From positions 26,025-90,024 of the forward strand of contig NZ_JAMXOE010000026.1 of assembly GCF_024055575.1 (NCBI RefSeq): a stretch of DNA of 64,000 nucleotides, written 5' to 3'. The position numbers and the translations under genes are program-made. A model generated the notes under the pieces. That model worked only from the letters and a program-made list of their open reading frames with translations. It ran no database searches and was not told the DNA's origin. This document shows positions 44,630-52,523 of the stretch, piece by piece; the stretch's first letter is position 1; each line of letters begins with the position of its first letter. This stretch comes from Mucilaginibacter flavidus (GTDB taxonomy: Bacteria; Bacteroidota; Bacteroidia; Sphingobacteriales; Sphingobacteriaceae).

Positions 44630-45754
44630 TTGGCATCACCCAAAGAATTCATCGACAAAAAATTGCAGCAAAGGCAGTTTGACGGTAACTACCGTACATT
44701 AAAAGCTGAAAACGGCCTTATTGATTTTTGCTCAAATGATTACCTGGGGTTTGCCCGCTCGCCAGCGCTAAGAAAGCTGATTGATGAAGAGATCAATAGC
44801 TTCGCCAATACAAAAAATGGGGCGACAGGTTCAAGGTTATTGTCAGGTAACTCAATGTATACCGAAGAAACCGAGCAATACATTGCCAGCCTGCATGGGT
44901 CCGAATCTGCATTGATATTCAATTCCGGGTACGATGCTAACCTGGGTTTATTCTCTTCGCTGCCCCAACGGGGCGATACAATTATTTTAGACGAACTTGC
45001 TCATGCCTCGATAATTGACGGCGCCCGCCTGAGTTTTGCCAACAGGTACACCTTTAAACATAATGATTTAACAAGCCTTGAAGATAAATTAAAGCTGGCT
45101 AAATGCATTTGTTATGTTGCGATTGAGAGTGTTTACTCAATGGATGGTGACACCCCTCCTATCACAGAAATTGCGCGACTTGTTGAAAAATACGACGCCA
45201 ATTTGATTGTTGATGAAGCGCATGCAGTTGGATTATACGGCTTTGGTTTAATTGACAAGGACTTACAGGGAAAAGTTTTTGCGAGAGTGATAACATTTGG
45301 CAAAGCCTTGGGCTGCCATGGCGCTGCAGTGTTGGGGAGCAATTTACTGTGGCAATATTTGATAAACTTTGCCCGGTCGTTTATTTATACCACTGCTTTG
45401 CCGCCGCATGCAGTAGCGTCTGTTAAAACAGCCTACCAATATCTGCGGAAATCAGGCAATGAAATTGAAAAGCTAAAAAGCAACATCCAGCTATTTAAAC
45501 AATCCGTAGTTAATAACGGATACAGGTTAATAAACAGCGAAAGCGCGATTCAATGCTTGCTTTTAAACAGCAATGAACAGGCTAAAGCAGTAGCAGCTAC
45601 ATTACAAAATACAGGATTAGATGTTCGCCCCATTTTAAGCCCAACGGTGCCGACAGGGAGCGAAAGGATAAGAATATGCCTTCATTCGTTTAATACCGAA
45701 CAAGAAATAACATTATTAACTGATACCATAAACAGATTTACAGATGCCGAATAG
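44630..45754 (+). CDS. bioF: 8-amino-7-oxononanoate synthase (biotin synthesis)
   Basis: 374-aa PLP enzyme that condenses pimeloyl thioester with alanine to 8-amino-7-oxononanoate, a step of biotin synthesis. It has FCSNDYLGFARSPALR, GATGSRLLSGNSMYTEETEQ, FNSGYDANLGLFS, VDEAHAVGLYG and the PLP Lys in TFGKALGCHG (about 224). The start is a TTG at 44630 (MASPKEF), because no ATG is in frame before the conserved region; a -7 box is 17 nt upstream. It overlaps bioD by 11 bp, so the two are co-translated. Related AONS-like enzymes (KBL, SPT) share the fold, but bioD in tandem settles it. Confidence 0.92.
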   Translation: MASPKEFIDKKLQQRQFDGNYRTLKAENGLIDFCSNDYLGFARSPALRKLIDEEINSFANTKNGATGSRLLSGNSMYTEETEQYIASLHGSESALIFNSGYDANLGLFSSLPQRGDTIILDELAHASIIDGARLSFANRYTFKHNDLTSLEDKLKLAKCICYVAIESVYSMDGDTPPITEIARLVEKYDANLIVDEAHAVGLYGFGLIDKDLQGKVFARVITFGKALGCHGAAVLGSNLLWQYLINFARSFIYTTALPPHAVASVKTAYQYLRKSGNEIEKLKSNIQLFKQSVVNNGYRLINSESAIQCLLLNSNEQAKAVAATLQNTGLDVRPILSPTVPTGSERIRICLHSFNTEQEITLLTDTINRFTDAE

Positions 45755-46358
45755 TTCAATATTTATAACGGGGATAGGAACAGGGATAGGCAAAACCATC
45801 GTGTCGGCAGCTTTGGTTGAAAAACTAAAAGCGGACTATTGGAAACCTGTCCAATCGGGCGATTTGGATGATACCGACACCGATAAAGTAAGAAATTTAA
45901 TAACCAACAAAACGTCGGTTTTTCACCCGGAGACGTACGCGTTAACTCAACCATTTTCGCCGCACAAATCTGCTGCTATAGATGGTATAAGCATCGATAA
46001 AAACAAATTCAGCATCCCGGAGACTAATAGCAGGCTGATAATTGAAGGCGCCGGAGGTTTAATGGTACCGCTGAATACGAACTTTTTAATAATCGACCTT
46101 ATTAACCAACTGGGCACCGAAGTAATATTGGTTTCGCGCAATTATTTAGGGAGCATTAACCATACACTGCTATCGGTAGATGCTTTAAAACAACGTAACA
46201 TCCCGATAAAAGGCATCATTTTCAACGGAATAAAGGACATCTATTCAAAAGAATATATTCTTGACTATACGGGCCTTGAATCCCTTGGCCATATCCCTGA
46301 CTATCCGTTAATTGATAGGAATGCAATTTTGGATGCGGGTAGTTACATTGAACTATAA
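45744..46358 (+). CDS. bioD: Dethiobiotin synthetase
   Basis: 204 aa. The P-loop is IFITGIGTGIGKTIVSAALV (about 6-25; GxxxxGKT), followed by DYWKPVQSGD (K-P-x-x-S/T-G), then IIEGAGGLMVPLN (about 93-105) and VILVSRNYLGSINHTLL. It makes dethiobiotin from 7,8-diaminopelargonate, CO2 and ATP. It starts 11 bp before the end of bioF. bioA and bioB are not in the window, so the pathway must be completed elsewhere. The downstream gap holds a GTTGAAA-type palindrome. Confidence 0.95.
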   Translation: MPNSSIFITGIGTGIGKTIVSAALVEKLKADYWKPVQSGDLDDTDTDKVRNLITNKTSVFHPETYALTQPFSPHKSAAIDGISIDKNKFSIPETNSRLIIEGAGGLMVPLNTNFLIIDLINQLGTEVILVSRNYLGSINHTLLSVDALKQRNIPIKGIIFNGIKDIYSKEYILDYTGLESLGHIPDYPLIDRNAILDAGSYIEL

Positions 46359-46359
46359 T

Positions 46360-46488
46360 TGTTGAAATGTTGTAAAGTTGAAAGGTTGAAAAGTTTTATA
46401 AATTTGCTTTGTTTTTTGACTATTGCAGGAGAGTATTAATTCGTGCAAGTGTTAAATCAACTTTACAACATTTCAACCTTCAAACAAC
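46360..46488. repeat. Inverted repeat of GTTGAAATGTTG words around a promoter box
   Basis: GTTGAAATGTTGTAAAGTTG on the left (46361-46380) mirrors CAACTTTACAACATTTCAAC on the right (46457-46476). The right arm ends 5 bp before ATG 46493, so it would lie in the 5' leader of the next gene. Confidence 0.6.
46400..46407 (+). promoter_or_regulatory. -7 box TAAATTTG of the hydroxyacyl-CoA dehydrogenase gene
   Basis: TAnnTTTG match within the inverted repeat, 85 nt before ATG 46493. Confidence 0.4.
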
Positions 46489-46492
46489 ATCA

Positions 46493-47383
46493 ATGACCAA
46501 TATTACAGTAATAGGCTCAGGGACAATGGGCAACGGCATAGCGCACACTTTTGCACAGCATGGTTTTAAGGTTAACCTGGTTGATGTTAACCCTGATGCG
46601 CTTGCACGGGCCATACAAACCATAACTGGTAATCTCGACCGCCAAGTAAAAAAAGGCACTATTGATGAGCAATTAAAATCATCGACCCTCAACAATATTA
46701 TCACCCTAACCGACCTTAAAACCGCAGCAGCCAATGCCGATTTGGTAATTGAAGCAGCCACCGAGAACCGTGAAATAAAGCTAAACCTGTTTAAACAACT
46801 AAGTGATTTTTGTAAGGAAAGCGCAATACTGGCATCAAACACATCATCAATATCCATCACGCAAATTGCATCGGTAACTAAAAATCCGGCCAATGTAATA
46901 GGCATGCACTTTATGAACCCGGTACCTGTTATGAAACTGGTGGAAGTGATACGTGGTTATGCTACCACCGATGAGGTAACAGGTACTATTATGGCGTTAT
47001 CTCGTAAATTAAATAAGGTACCAGTTGAAGTAAACGACTATCCTGGCTTTGTGGCTAACCGCATTTTAATGCCGATGATAAATGAGGCCATTTACACTTT
47101 ATATGAAGGCGTAGCCGGTGTTGATGAAATTGATACTGTTATGAAATTAGGCATGGCCCACCCCATGGGTCCGCTGCAACTGGCCGATTTTATTGGTTTG
47201 GATGTTTGCCTGGCGATATTAAACGTATTGTACAACGGCTTCGGCAATCAAAAATATGCCCCTTGTCCGCTGTTGGTTAATATGGTAACTGCAGGCCACA
47301 CCGGGGTTAAATCAGGAAGCGGATTTTATAAATATACTGCCGGGAGTAAAGAATTGGTTGTGGCGGATAAATTCTTAAAATAA
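46493..47383 (+). CDS. 3-hydroxybutyryl-CoA (3-hydroxyacyl-CoA) dehydrogenase
   Basis: 296 aa from ATG 46493 (MTNITVIGSGTMGNGIAHTF); a longer frame to 46409 has no family sequence and runs through the palindrome. The Rossmann NAD site is GSGTMGNGIAHTFAQHG (about 8-24). Further marks are VIEAATENREIKLNLF, SNTSSISITQIA, IGMHFMNPVPVMKLVEVI (catalytic His about 138) and VEVNDYPGFVANRILMPMIN. It oxidises (S)-3-hydroxyacyl-CoA with NAD+ in fatty-acid or butanoate metabolism. It is a single-domain form, not fused to enoyl-CoA hydratase. No other beta-oxidation genes are nearby. Confidence 0.93.
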   Translation: MTNITVIGSGTMGNGIAHTFAQHGFKVNLVDVNPDALARAIQTITGNLDRQVKKGTIDEQLKSSTLNNIITLTDLKTAAANADLVIEAATENREIKLNLFKQLSDFCKESAILASNTSSISITQIASVTKNPANVIGMHFMNPVPVMKLVEVIRGYATTDEVTGTIMALSRKLNKVPVEVNDYPGFVANRILMPMINEAIYTLYEGVAGVDEIDTVMKLGMAHPMGPLQLADFIGLDVCLAILNVLYNGFGNQKYAPCPLLVNMVTAGHTGVKSGSGFYKYTAGSKELVVADKFLK

Positions 47384-47517
47384 TGAACGTTAAAACCATG
47401 CTATTTTTAACCTAATCGCTAACCTCCAGCCTCTGATCTCTAACTTCAAATAAACCTTTTTATTTCCCAATTGTCTTATTAGTATCTACTTATTGTTTAA
47501 TAATTAATAAGATACCA

Positions 47518-47811
47518 ATGAAAACAATATCGAAAATAGGTATAATGACGGCTTTAGCGGGGTCATTATTCCTTTCGGCCTGCGAAGGAAGTTACTATGT
47601 GGCTGATCAGCCGGTCGAACCTGTTTATGAAAGGCCCATTGCTCCTTACGCAGGCGCCGTGTGGATTGACGGCGACTGGGGTTATAGCGGCGGCAGATAC
47701 GTATATCACCGCGGATACTGGTCGGGGCCAAGGAGTGGCCGTGCGTATGCACGTGGATCGTGGGAACATACTTCCCGCGGCTACAGGTGGCACAGAGGTG
47801 GTTGGCGGTAA
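47518..47811 (+). CDS. Small lipoprotein with WxxGxW-type repeats
   Basis: 97 aa. The N-terminus MKTISKIGIMTALAGSLFLS ends in lipobox LSAC (Cys 22). The mature part is rich in Trp, Tyr, Gly and Arg, with repeats VWIDGDWGYSGGRYVYHRGY, WSGPRSGRAYARGSWEH and YRWHRGGW, the WxxGxW pattern of small outer-membrane lipoproteins. Function unknown. Its last codons touch the start of a C-rich palindrome whose core is a strong terminator. Confidence 0.82.
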   Translation: MKTISKIGIMTALAGSLFLSACEGSYYVADQPVEPVYERPIAPYAGAVWIDGDWGYSGGRYVYHRGYWSGPRSGRAYARGSWEHTSRGYRWHRGGWR

Positions 47812-47913
47812 GCCCCCCGGCCCCCTAAAGGGGGAGTAAAAGCAAAGCGGCTGTTGGATTTTCCGACAGCCGCTTTGCTTTTCAAAAGTCCCCCTTCAGC
47901 AGAGGCCAGGGGC
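47812..47913. repeat. CCCCC-rich inverted repeat containing a nested terminator
   Basis: The outer arms (AGCCCCCCGG..CCCCCTAAAGGGGG at 47811-47835 and AGTCCCCCTTC..GGCCAGGGGCT at 47887-47913) resemble the interior of the element at 56139-56292. The nested 17-bp stem is described separately. Confidence 0.6.
47838..47882. terminator. Bidirectional terminator between lipoprotein gene and argS
   Basis: Perfect 17-bp stem AAAAGCAAAGCGGCTGT / ACAGCCGCTTTGCTTTT with an 11-nt loop, between convergent genes. Confidence 0.85.
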
Positions 47914-47914
47914 T

Positions 47915-49678
47915 CTACATTCTCTCCGGTACCTCAATCCCCAGCAATTTCATCGCTTTATTTATCACTTTGCCAGATGCTGCTGAAAGTTGCAGCCTGA
48001 ATTGCTTCAAAACCTCATCCTCGAGAGATAAAATTGGGCATTGGTGGTAAAATTTATTATAGTTTTTTGCCAGTTCGTACACATAGTTAGCTACTATTGC
48101 CGGGCTATACCCTTCGGCGGCGGTTTGAATAATGCCGGGGAACTGGGTTAAAGCTAAAATCAACTCCCGCTCTTCGACAGCCAACTGATTAATGGAGATA
48201 TTATTCCCGGTAATTTTTGCTTTTCTCAACAGTGATTTTATCCGTGCGTGGGTATACTGAATAAAAGGCCCGGTATGTCCCTCAAGTTGTACCGATTCGT
48301 TCGGGTCGAATAAAAGCCGCTTTTTGGGATCCACCTTAAGCAAAAAGTATTTAAGTGCCCCCATTCCTATCGTATGGAACAGGTTCGCTTTCTCGTCCTC
48401 GCCAAAGTCATCAATTTTACCTCTTTTCTCGGCTTCGTCCTTCGCTTTTTGCTCGATCTCTTCCATCAAATCATCGGCATCCACAACAGTTCCTTCGCGC
48501 GACTTCATCTTACCGGACGGCAGATCAACCATTCCGTACGATAAATGATAAAGACCGGCAGCGCCATCCTTACCCAACTTGTTAAGTATGGTAAATAATA
48601 CTTTAAAATGGTAATCCTGCTCGTTGCCCACCACATAGATCGACTTATCCATGTGATAGTCGTTGTACTTCAATTGTGCGGTACCCATATCCTGGGTCAT
48701 GTAAACCGAAGTACCGTCAGAACGCAAAACCAATTTCTCATCGAGGCCTTCGGCAGTAAGGTCAATCCAAACGGAGCCATCATCTTTTTTAAAGAACACG
48801 CCTTTCGCCAGCCCTTCATCTACAATATCTTTTCCTAACAGGTATGTATCCGATTCGTAATAGAATTTATCAAAGCTTACGCCTAATTTTTTATAGGTAT
48901 CGGCAAAACCGGTGTACACCCAGTTGTTCATGGTTTTCCAAAGGGTGATGACGGCTTCATTGCCGGCTTCCCATTGTTGCAGCATTTCCTGGGCTTCTTT
49001 AATCAGCGGGGCATTCTTTTTCGCATCGTCTTCGGTTTGACCTGCTGCCTTTAGCTCTTCTATTTGCTTTTTATATTCCTTGTCGAATATTACATAATAT
49101 TTCCCCACCAAATGGTCGCCTTTCATACCCGTTGATTCCGGCGTTTCGCCCTCACCAAACTTTTGCCATGCCAGCATCGATTTGCAGATGTGTATACCCC
49201 GGTCGTTAACCAAATTGGTTTTTACAACTTCATAACCTGCGGCTGCTAAAATTTCAGATACCGAAAAACCCAACAGGTTATTGCGCACATGCCCCAAATG
49301 CAATGGTTTGTTGGTATTGGGCGACGAATACTCAACCATCACCTTTTTGCCATTAGGTACGGCAACTGCAAAATTATCCGGTAAAATCTCGGTGTACAGT
49401 TGTTTTATCCAGTAACTATCGGCCAATGATATATTCAAAAAACCTTTAACCACGTTAAAACCGGTAACATCGACAAGTTCATCCTGTAGAAATGTGCCTA
49501 TATCAGCCCCGGTTTGTTCGGGCGATTTTTTGGAGAATTTTGTAAAAGGAAAAGTAACAACGGTAACCTGCCCTTCAAACTCTTTACGGGTTTCCTGCAG
49601 GTTTATATCAGCAGCGGCAATATCTGTATTATATAAATGCTTAACAGCTTTAACAGTAGCTTCAAGAATAAAATTCAT
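47915..49678 (-). CDS. argS: Arginyl-tRNA synthetase
   Basis: 587-aa class I tRNA synthetase charging tRNA-Arg. The N-terminal Add-1-like domain is followed by the catalytic signature SSPNTNKPLHLGHVRNNLLG (HIGH variant HLGH, about 131-134), YVVGNEQDYHFKVLFTILNK, the KMSK-equivalent LPSGKMKSREGTVVDADDLM (about 385-404) and the C-terminal anticodon-binding DALR domain ending KAMKLLGIEVPERM. It is full length. A -7 box four bases before the start ATG suggests leaderless initiation. It is divergent from the arginine deiminase-like gene; the pairing of arginine use and breakdown may be more than chance. Confidence 0.97.
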   Translation of the reverse strand: MNFILEATVKAVKHLYNTDIAAADINLQETRKEFEGQVTVVTFPFTKFSKKSPEQTGADIGTFLQDELVDVTGFNVVKGFLNISLADSYWIKQLYTEILPDNFAVAVPNGKKVMVEYSSPNTNKPLHLGHVRNNLLGFSVSEILAAAGYEVVKTNLVNDRGIHICKSMLAWQKFGEGETPESTGMKGDHLVGKYYVIFDKEYKKQIEELKAAGQTEDDAKKNAPLIKEAQEMLQQWEAGNEAVITLWKTMNNWVYTGFADTYKKLGVSFDKFYYESDTYLLGKDIVDEGLAKGVFFKKDDGSVWIDLTAEGLDEKLVLRSDGTSVYMTQDMGTAQLKYNDYHMDKSIYVVGNEQDYHFKVLFTILNKLGKDGAAGLYHLSYGMVDLPSGKMKSREGTVVDADDLMEEIEQKAKDEAEKRGKIDDFGEDEKANLFHTIGMGALKYFLLKVDPKKRLLFDPNESVQLEGHTGPFIQYTHARIKSLLRKAKITGNNISINQLAVEERELILALTQFPGIIQTAAEGYSPAIVANYVYELAKNYNKFYHQCPILSLEDEVLKQFRLQLSAASGKVINKAMKLLGIEVPERM

Positions 49679-49682
49679 AGGG

Positions 49683-49690
49683 CAAAAGTA
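49683..49690 (-). promoter_or_regulatory. -7 box TACTTTTG abutting argS start
   Basis: TAnnTTTG on the minus strand, four bases before the argS ATG; predicts a leaderless transcript. Confidence 0.6.
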
Positions 49691-49822
49691 CGAATTAAGT
49701 CGGAACCGGGATTAAACGGATTTGATTGATTTTTCAGATTGATGCAAAATTCGTGAACTTTTTGGGTGCTCGGCGGCAGCCCACATTCAATAACTAACCA
49801 CTAATCTCTGCTCTCTAATCAC

Positions 49823-49830
49823 TATATTTG
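49823..49830 (+). promoter_or_regulatory. -7 box TATATTTG of the arginine deiminase-like gene
   Basis: TAnnTTTG match 21 nt before ATG 49852; it shows that the in-frame TTG at 49828 is not the start. Confidence 0.65.
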
Positions 49831-49851
49831 TTCCTCTTCTACAAACCATTT

Positions 49852-51297
49852 ATGACACTTAGCAATAGCGAATTTAAATTAGATGTAACATCCGAAATTG
49901 GGAACCTGCGCGCATTATTAATCCATAGCCCTGATAATGGCTTAGGCAAAGTTGTACCCTCAAAAGCACAAGACTGGCTTTTTGAGGACATAGTACACCT
50001 TGATACCATGCGCAAAAATGAATACGACTACTATGTAAAGCTGTTGATGTACTTTTTGGATCCAGCCAAAATAAAAGGCAAGCTTGCACAAATTGATTCA
50101 GAAGAAAACAACCGTTCGTTTTACAAGCCTGATGACAAGGATTTCCATGCATCAAATAAAGTAATTGAGATACAAACCTTGCTGGAAGACATTTTGCAGG
50201 AAGGCGATATCCGCAAAAAATTAGTTGCTTCGGTGTGTGCCATAGAGGGCTGTAATTATCAACTACAAACTCAATTGATTGCCACCGAACCATCTGAACT
50301 GGCTAAAATCATCATATCAGGTTCGTTAAATAAAGACGAAATGATATTTGCACCTATCCCTAACCTGATATTCAGCAGGGACATTGGTGTAGCCGTTAAC
50401 AATTACATGTTGTTAAACAAACCTGCAAAAAAAGCCCGTGCCCGCGAGACTTTGCTGGCGCGATATATATTTTTCAATCATCCGCTGTTTGCTGCTTACC
50501 GCAATAATATTTTAGAGATACCCGAAACCGTTCAGCACTTTTTGCGCCCCGGCGAGGACAACGAGCAAAAAACAACGCTGGAGGGCGGAGATGTAATGAT
50601 GGTTAGCCCGGAGCATTTGCTGATCGGCTGCAGTGAGCGTACGTCGGCAAGCGGTGCCAGCGAGGCCATAAAGTTGCTGTTTAAAAATGATGTTGTAAAA
50701 AAGGTAACTATTGTAAAAATTCCGCACAAACGGGATTATATGCACATCGATACCATATTTACCCAGGTAAAACGCAATATGTGGGTACTGCTGCGCTCTC
50801 TGTCGATAACTGAAAGCCAGGCCGAAATGGAGGAGCCGATAGCGTGGTTTACGGATAAAAAATCAAAGGATAAGGTGGAGATTGTGCAGTTCAGGAAGGA
50901 CAAAAAGCCAAAAACTTTTAATACCATTGAAGATTTGCTGGCCAACATCAGCGAAAAAGATCTGAAAAGCCCGGAGAAGACGCAGTTTATTTATTCAGGT
51001 GGCGATATTTTCCCCTACAACTCGCGTGAACAATGGACAGACTCATGCAACCTGCTGGCGCTAAAAGAAGGCGTGGTGTTAGGGTACGACCGTAACGATA
51101 AAACTGTTGAAGCTTTTAAAGAAAAAGGCTTCGCCATAATAAAAGTTGCCGACCTGTTAAAACAATTTGAAAGCGGTGATCTTAACCCGGAAACGATGAC
51201 CGACACACTGATATTAATGCCATCTGCAGAGCTTTCAAGGGCGCGGGGTGGTTTCCATTGTATGAGTATGCCATTGCAGCGTGATGCTATTGTCTGA
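49852..51297 (+). CDS. Arginine deiminase-like enzyme
   Basis: 481 aa from ATG 49852 (MTLSNSEFKLDVTSEIGNLR). Guanidino-group-modifying (pentein) fold with all arginine deiminase landmarks: PIPNLIFSRDIGVAVNN (about 164-180), EGGDVMM (about 244), YMHIDTIFT (His about 297) and the catalytic Cys in SRARGGFHCMSMPLQRD (about 468). It should hydrolyse arginine to citrulline and ammonia. It is some 70 residues longer than ArcA (about 410), with the extra length spread over about 60-130 and 320-380. arcB and arcC are not adjacent; instead a CtlX-like hydrolase and an arginine decarboxylase follow. Substrate identity is therefore probable, not proven. Confidence 0.85.
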   Translation: MTLSNSEFKLDVTSEIGNLRALLIHSPDNGLGKVVPSKAQDWLFEDIVHLDTMRKNEYDYYVKLLMYFLDPAKIKGKLAQIDSEENNRSFYKPDDKDFHASNKVIEIQTLLEDILQEGDIRKKLVASVCAIEGCNYQLQTQLIATEPSELAKIIISGSLNKDEMIFAPIPNLIFSRDIGVAVNNYMLLNKPAKKARARETLLARYIFFNHPLFAAYRNNILEIPETVQHFLRPGEDNEQKTTLEGGDVMMVSPEHLLIGCSERTSASGASEAIKLLFKNDVVKKVTIVKIPHKRDYMHIDTIFTQVKRNMWVLLRSLSITESQAEMEEPIAWFTDKKSKDKVEIVQFRKDKKPKTFNTIEDLLANISEKDLKSPEKTQFIYSGGDIFPYNSREQWTDSCNLLALKEGVVLGYDRNDKTVEAFKEKGFAIIKVADLLKQFESGDLNPETMTDTLILMPSAELSRARGGFHCMSMPLQRDAIV

Positions 51298-51373
51298 ACC
51301 GGAATTAAGCGGATTAACGGATTTTTCAGATTGGAATCCGTAATTACCAATGTACTGTTGAACCAATGAACTA

Positions 51374-52297
51374 ATGAACACTCAATCGACTTCACACATA
51401 TTAATGATACGCCCGGTGAATTTCGGGTTTAATGAAGAAACTGCCGGCAGCAACGCCTTTCAGAACCGCAATGCAGCTAAGGACGGTGTTAACGAAAAAG
51501 CGCAGCAGGAATTCGACCGCATGGTAAATACTCTGTGCAGCAACGGCGTTGATGTAACAGTTATTGATGATACTCATGAACCCTATACGCCCGATTCCAT
51601 CTTCCCCAACAATTGGGTATCATTCCACGCAGATGGCGGCGTATTTTTATACCCCATGCAGGCCGAAAACCGCCGGCTGGAGCGTCGCGAAGACATCATT
51701 GCCAAGCTGGAAGATAATTTTGCAGTAAAGCATATTATCGATTTAAGCCGCTTTGAAGTTCAGGGCAAGTTTTTAGAAGGCACCGGCAGCATGGTGCTCG
51801 ACAGGGAAAACAAAATTGCGTATGCCTGTCTGTCTCCACGTACAGACCGGGACGTGCTTAACCTGTTTTGCGAACAAGCTGGCTATACAGCAGTCTGCTT
51901 TGATGCTGTTGATGAAAAGGGCCAGGCTATTTACCATACAAATGTTTTGATGTGTGTTGGAAGCCAATTCGCGGTTATTTGTTTGGATAGCATTCCAAAT
52001 CCGCACGAAAAGATTATGGTTAAAGAATCTCTCTTATCAGCCAAAAAAGAAATAATTGATATTTCTTTTACGCAGATGAACCAGTTTGCCGGCAATATGC
52101 TGGAGGTGAGAAATGCCGGGGGCGAGAATCTGATTGTAATGAGCAAAAATGCTTTTAATGCTATGGATTATGAACAGAAAGTCACGCTTGAAAAATATGG
52201 CAAGTTGGTTTATTCAGACATCAATACCATTGAAACCAATGGCGGCGGCAGCGCGAGGTGTATGATGGCCGAGGTACATTTGCCGGTTAGTCGATAG
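51374..52297 (+). CDS. ctlX: Citrulline-utilisation hydrolase CtlX-like (amidinotransferase superfamily)
   Basis: 307 aa of the amidinotransferase/DDAH-type pentein fold: HILMIRPVNFGFNEETAGSN at the start, DSIFPNNWVSFHADGGVFLY (about 74-93), FLEGTGSMVLDREN (about 134-147), YHTNVLMCVG (His about 191) and the catalytic Cys in GGGSARCMMAEVHLP (about 295). It matches the CtlX family, described as hydrolysing citrulline to ornithine. Preceded by an arginine deiminase-like gene (76-bp gap), it would complete arginine to citrulline to ornithine without carbamoyl-phosphate. That two-step route is inference from order and family. Confidence 0.85.
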   Translation: MNTQSTSHILMIRPVNFGFNEETAGSNAFQNRNAAKDGVNEKAQQEFDRMVNTLCSNGVDVTVIDDTHEPYTPDSIFPNNWVSFHADGGVFLYPMQAENRRLERREDIIAKLEDNFAVKHIIDLSRFEVQGKFLEGTGSMVLDRENKIAYACLSPRTDRDVLNLFCEQAGYTAVCFDAVDEKGQAIYHTNVLMCVGSQFAVICLDSIPNPHEKIMVKESLLSAKKEIIDISFTQMNQFAGNMLEVRNAGGENLIVMSKNAFNAMDYEQKVTLEKYGKLVYSDINTIETNGGGSARCMMAEVHLPVSR

Positions 52298-52500
52298 TCC
52301 ATAGGCCTTGGGGAAGTATTTTTATTATAATGCTGTCTCAGCTTATTTAAAACGGGCCAATTACCACAAACACTTATGATCAAATCTTATAACGCTACAA
52401 GGAATTTATTAACCCATTTTTAACAAAAATTTAATCAATTAAATTACATTCCCACTATAAAATTTATCTTAACAATTAGCACATTATTGCGTTTAAAATA

Positions 52501-52508
52501 TACATTTG
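52501..52508 (+). promoter_or_regulatory. -7 box TACATTTG of the arginine decarboxylase gene
   Basis: TAnnTTTG match 15 nt before ATG 52524, so the gene has its own promoter despite following ctlX. Confidence 0.65.
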
Positions 52509-52523
52509 CCAAAATTTTATTAA

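Noticed and set aside
47597..47839. Alternative frame across the WxxGxW lipoprotein gene
   Set aside because: The overlapping frame at 47518 has a lipobox and Trp repeats; this one has neither.
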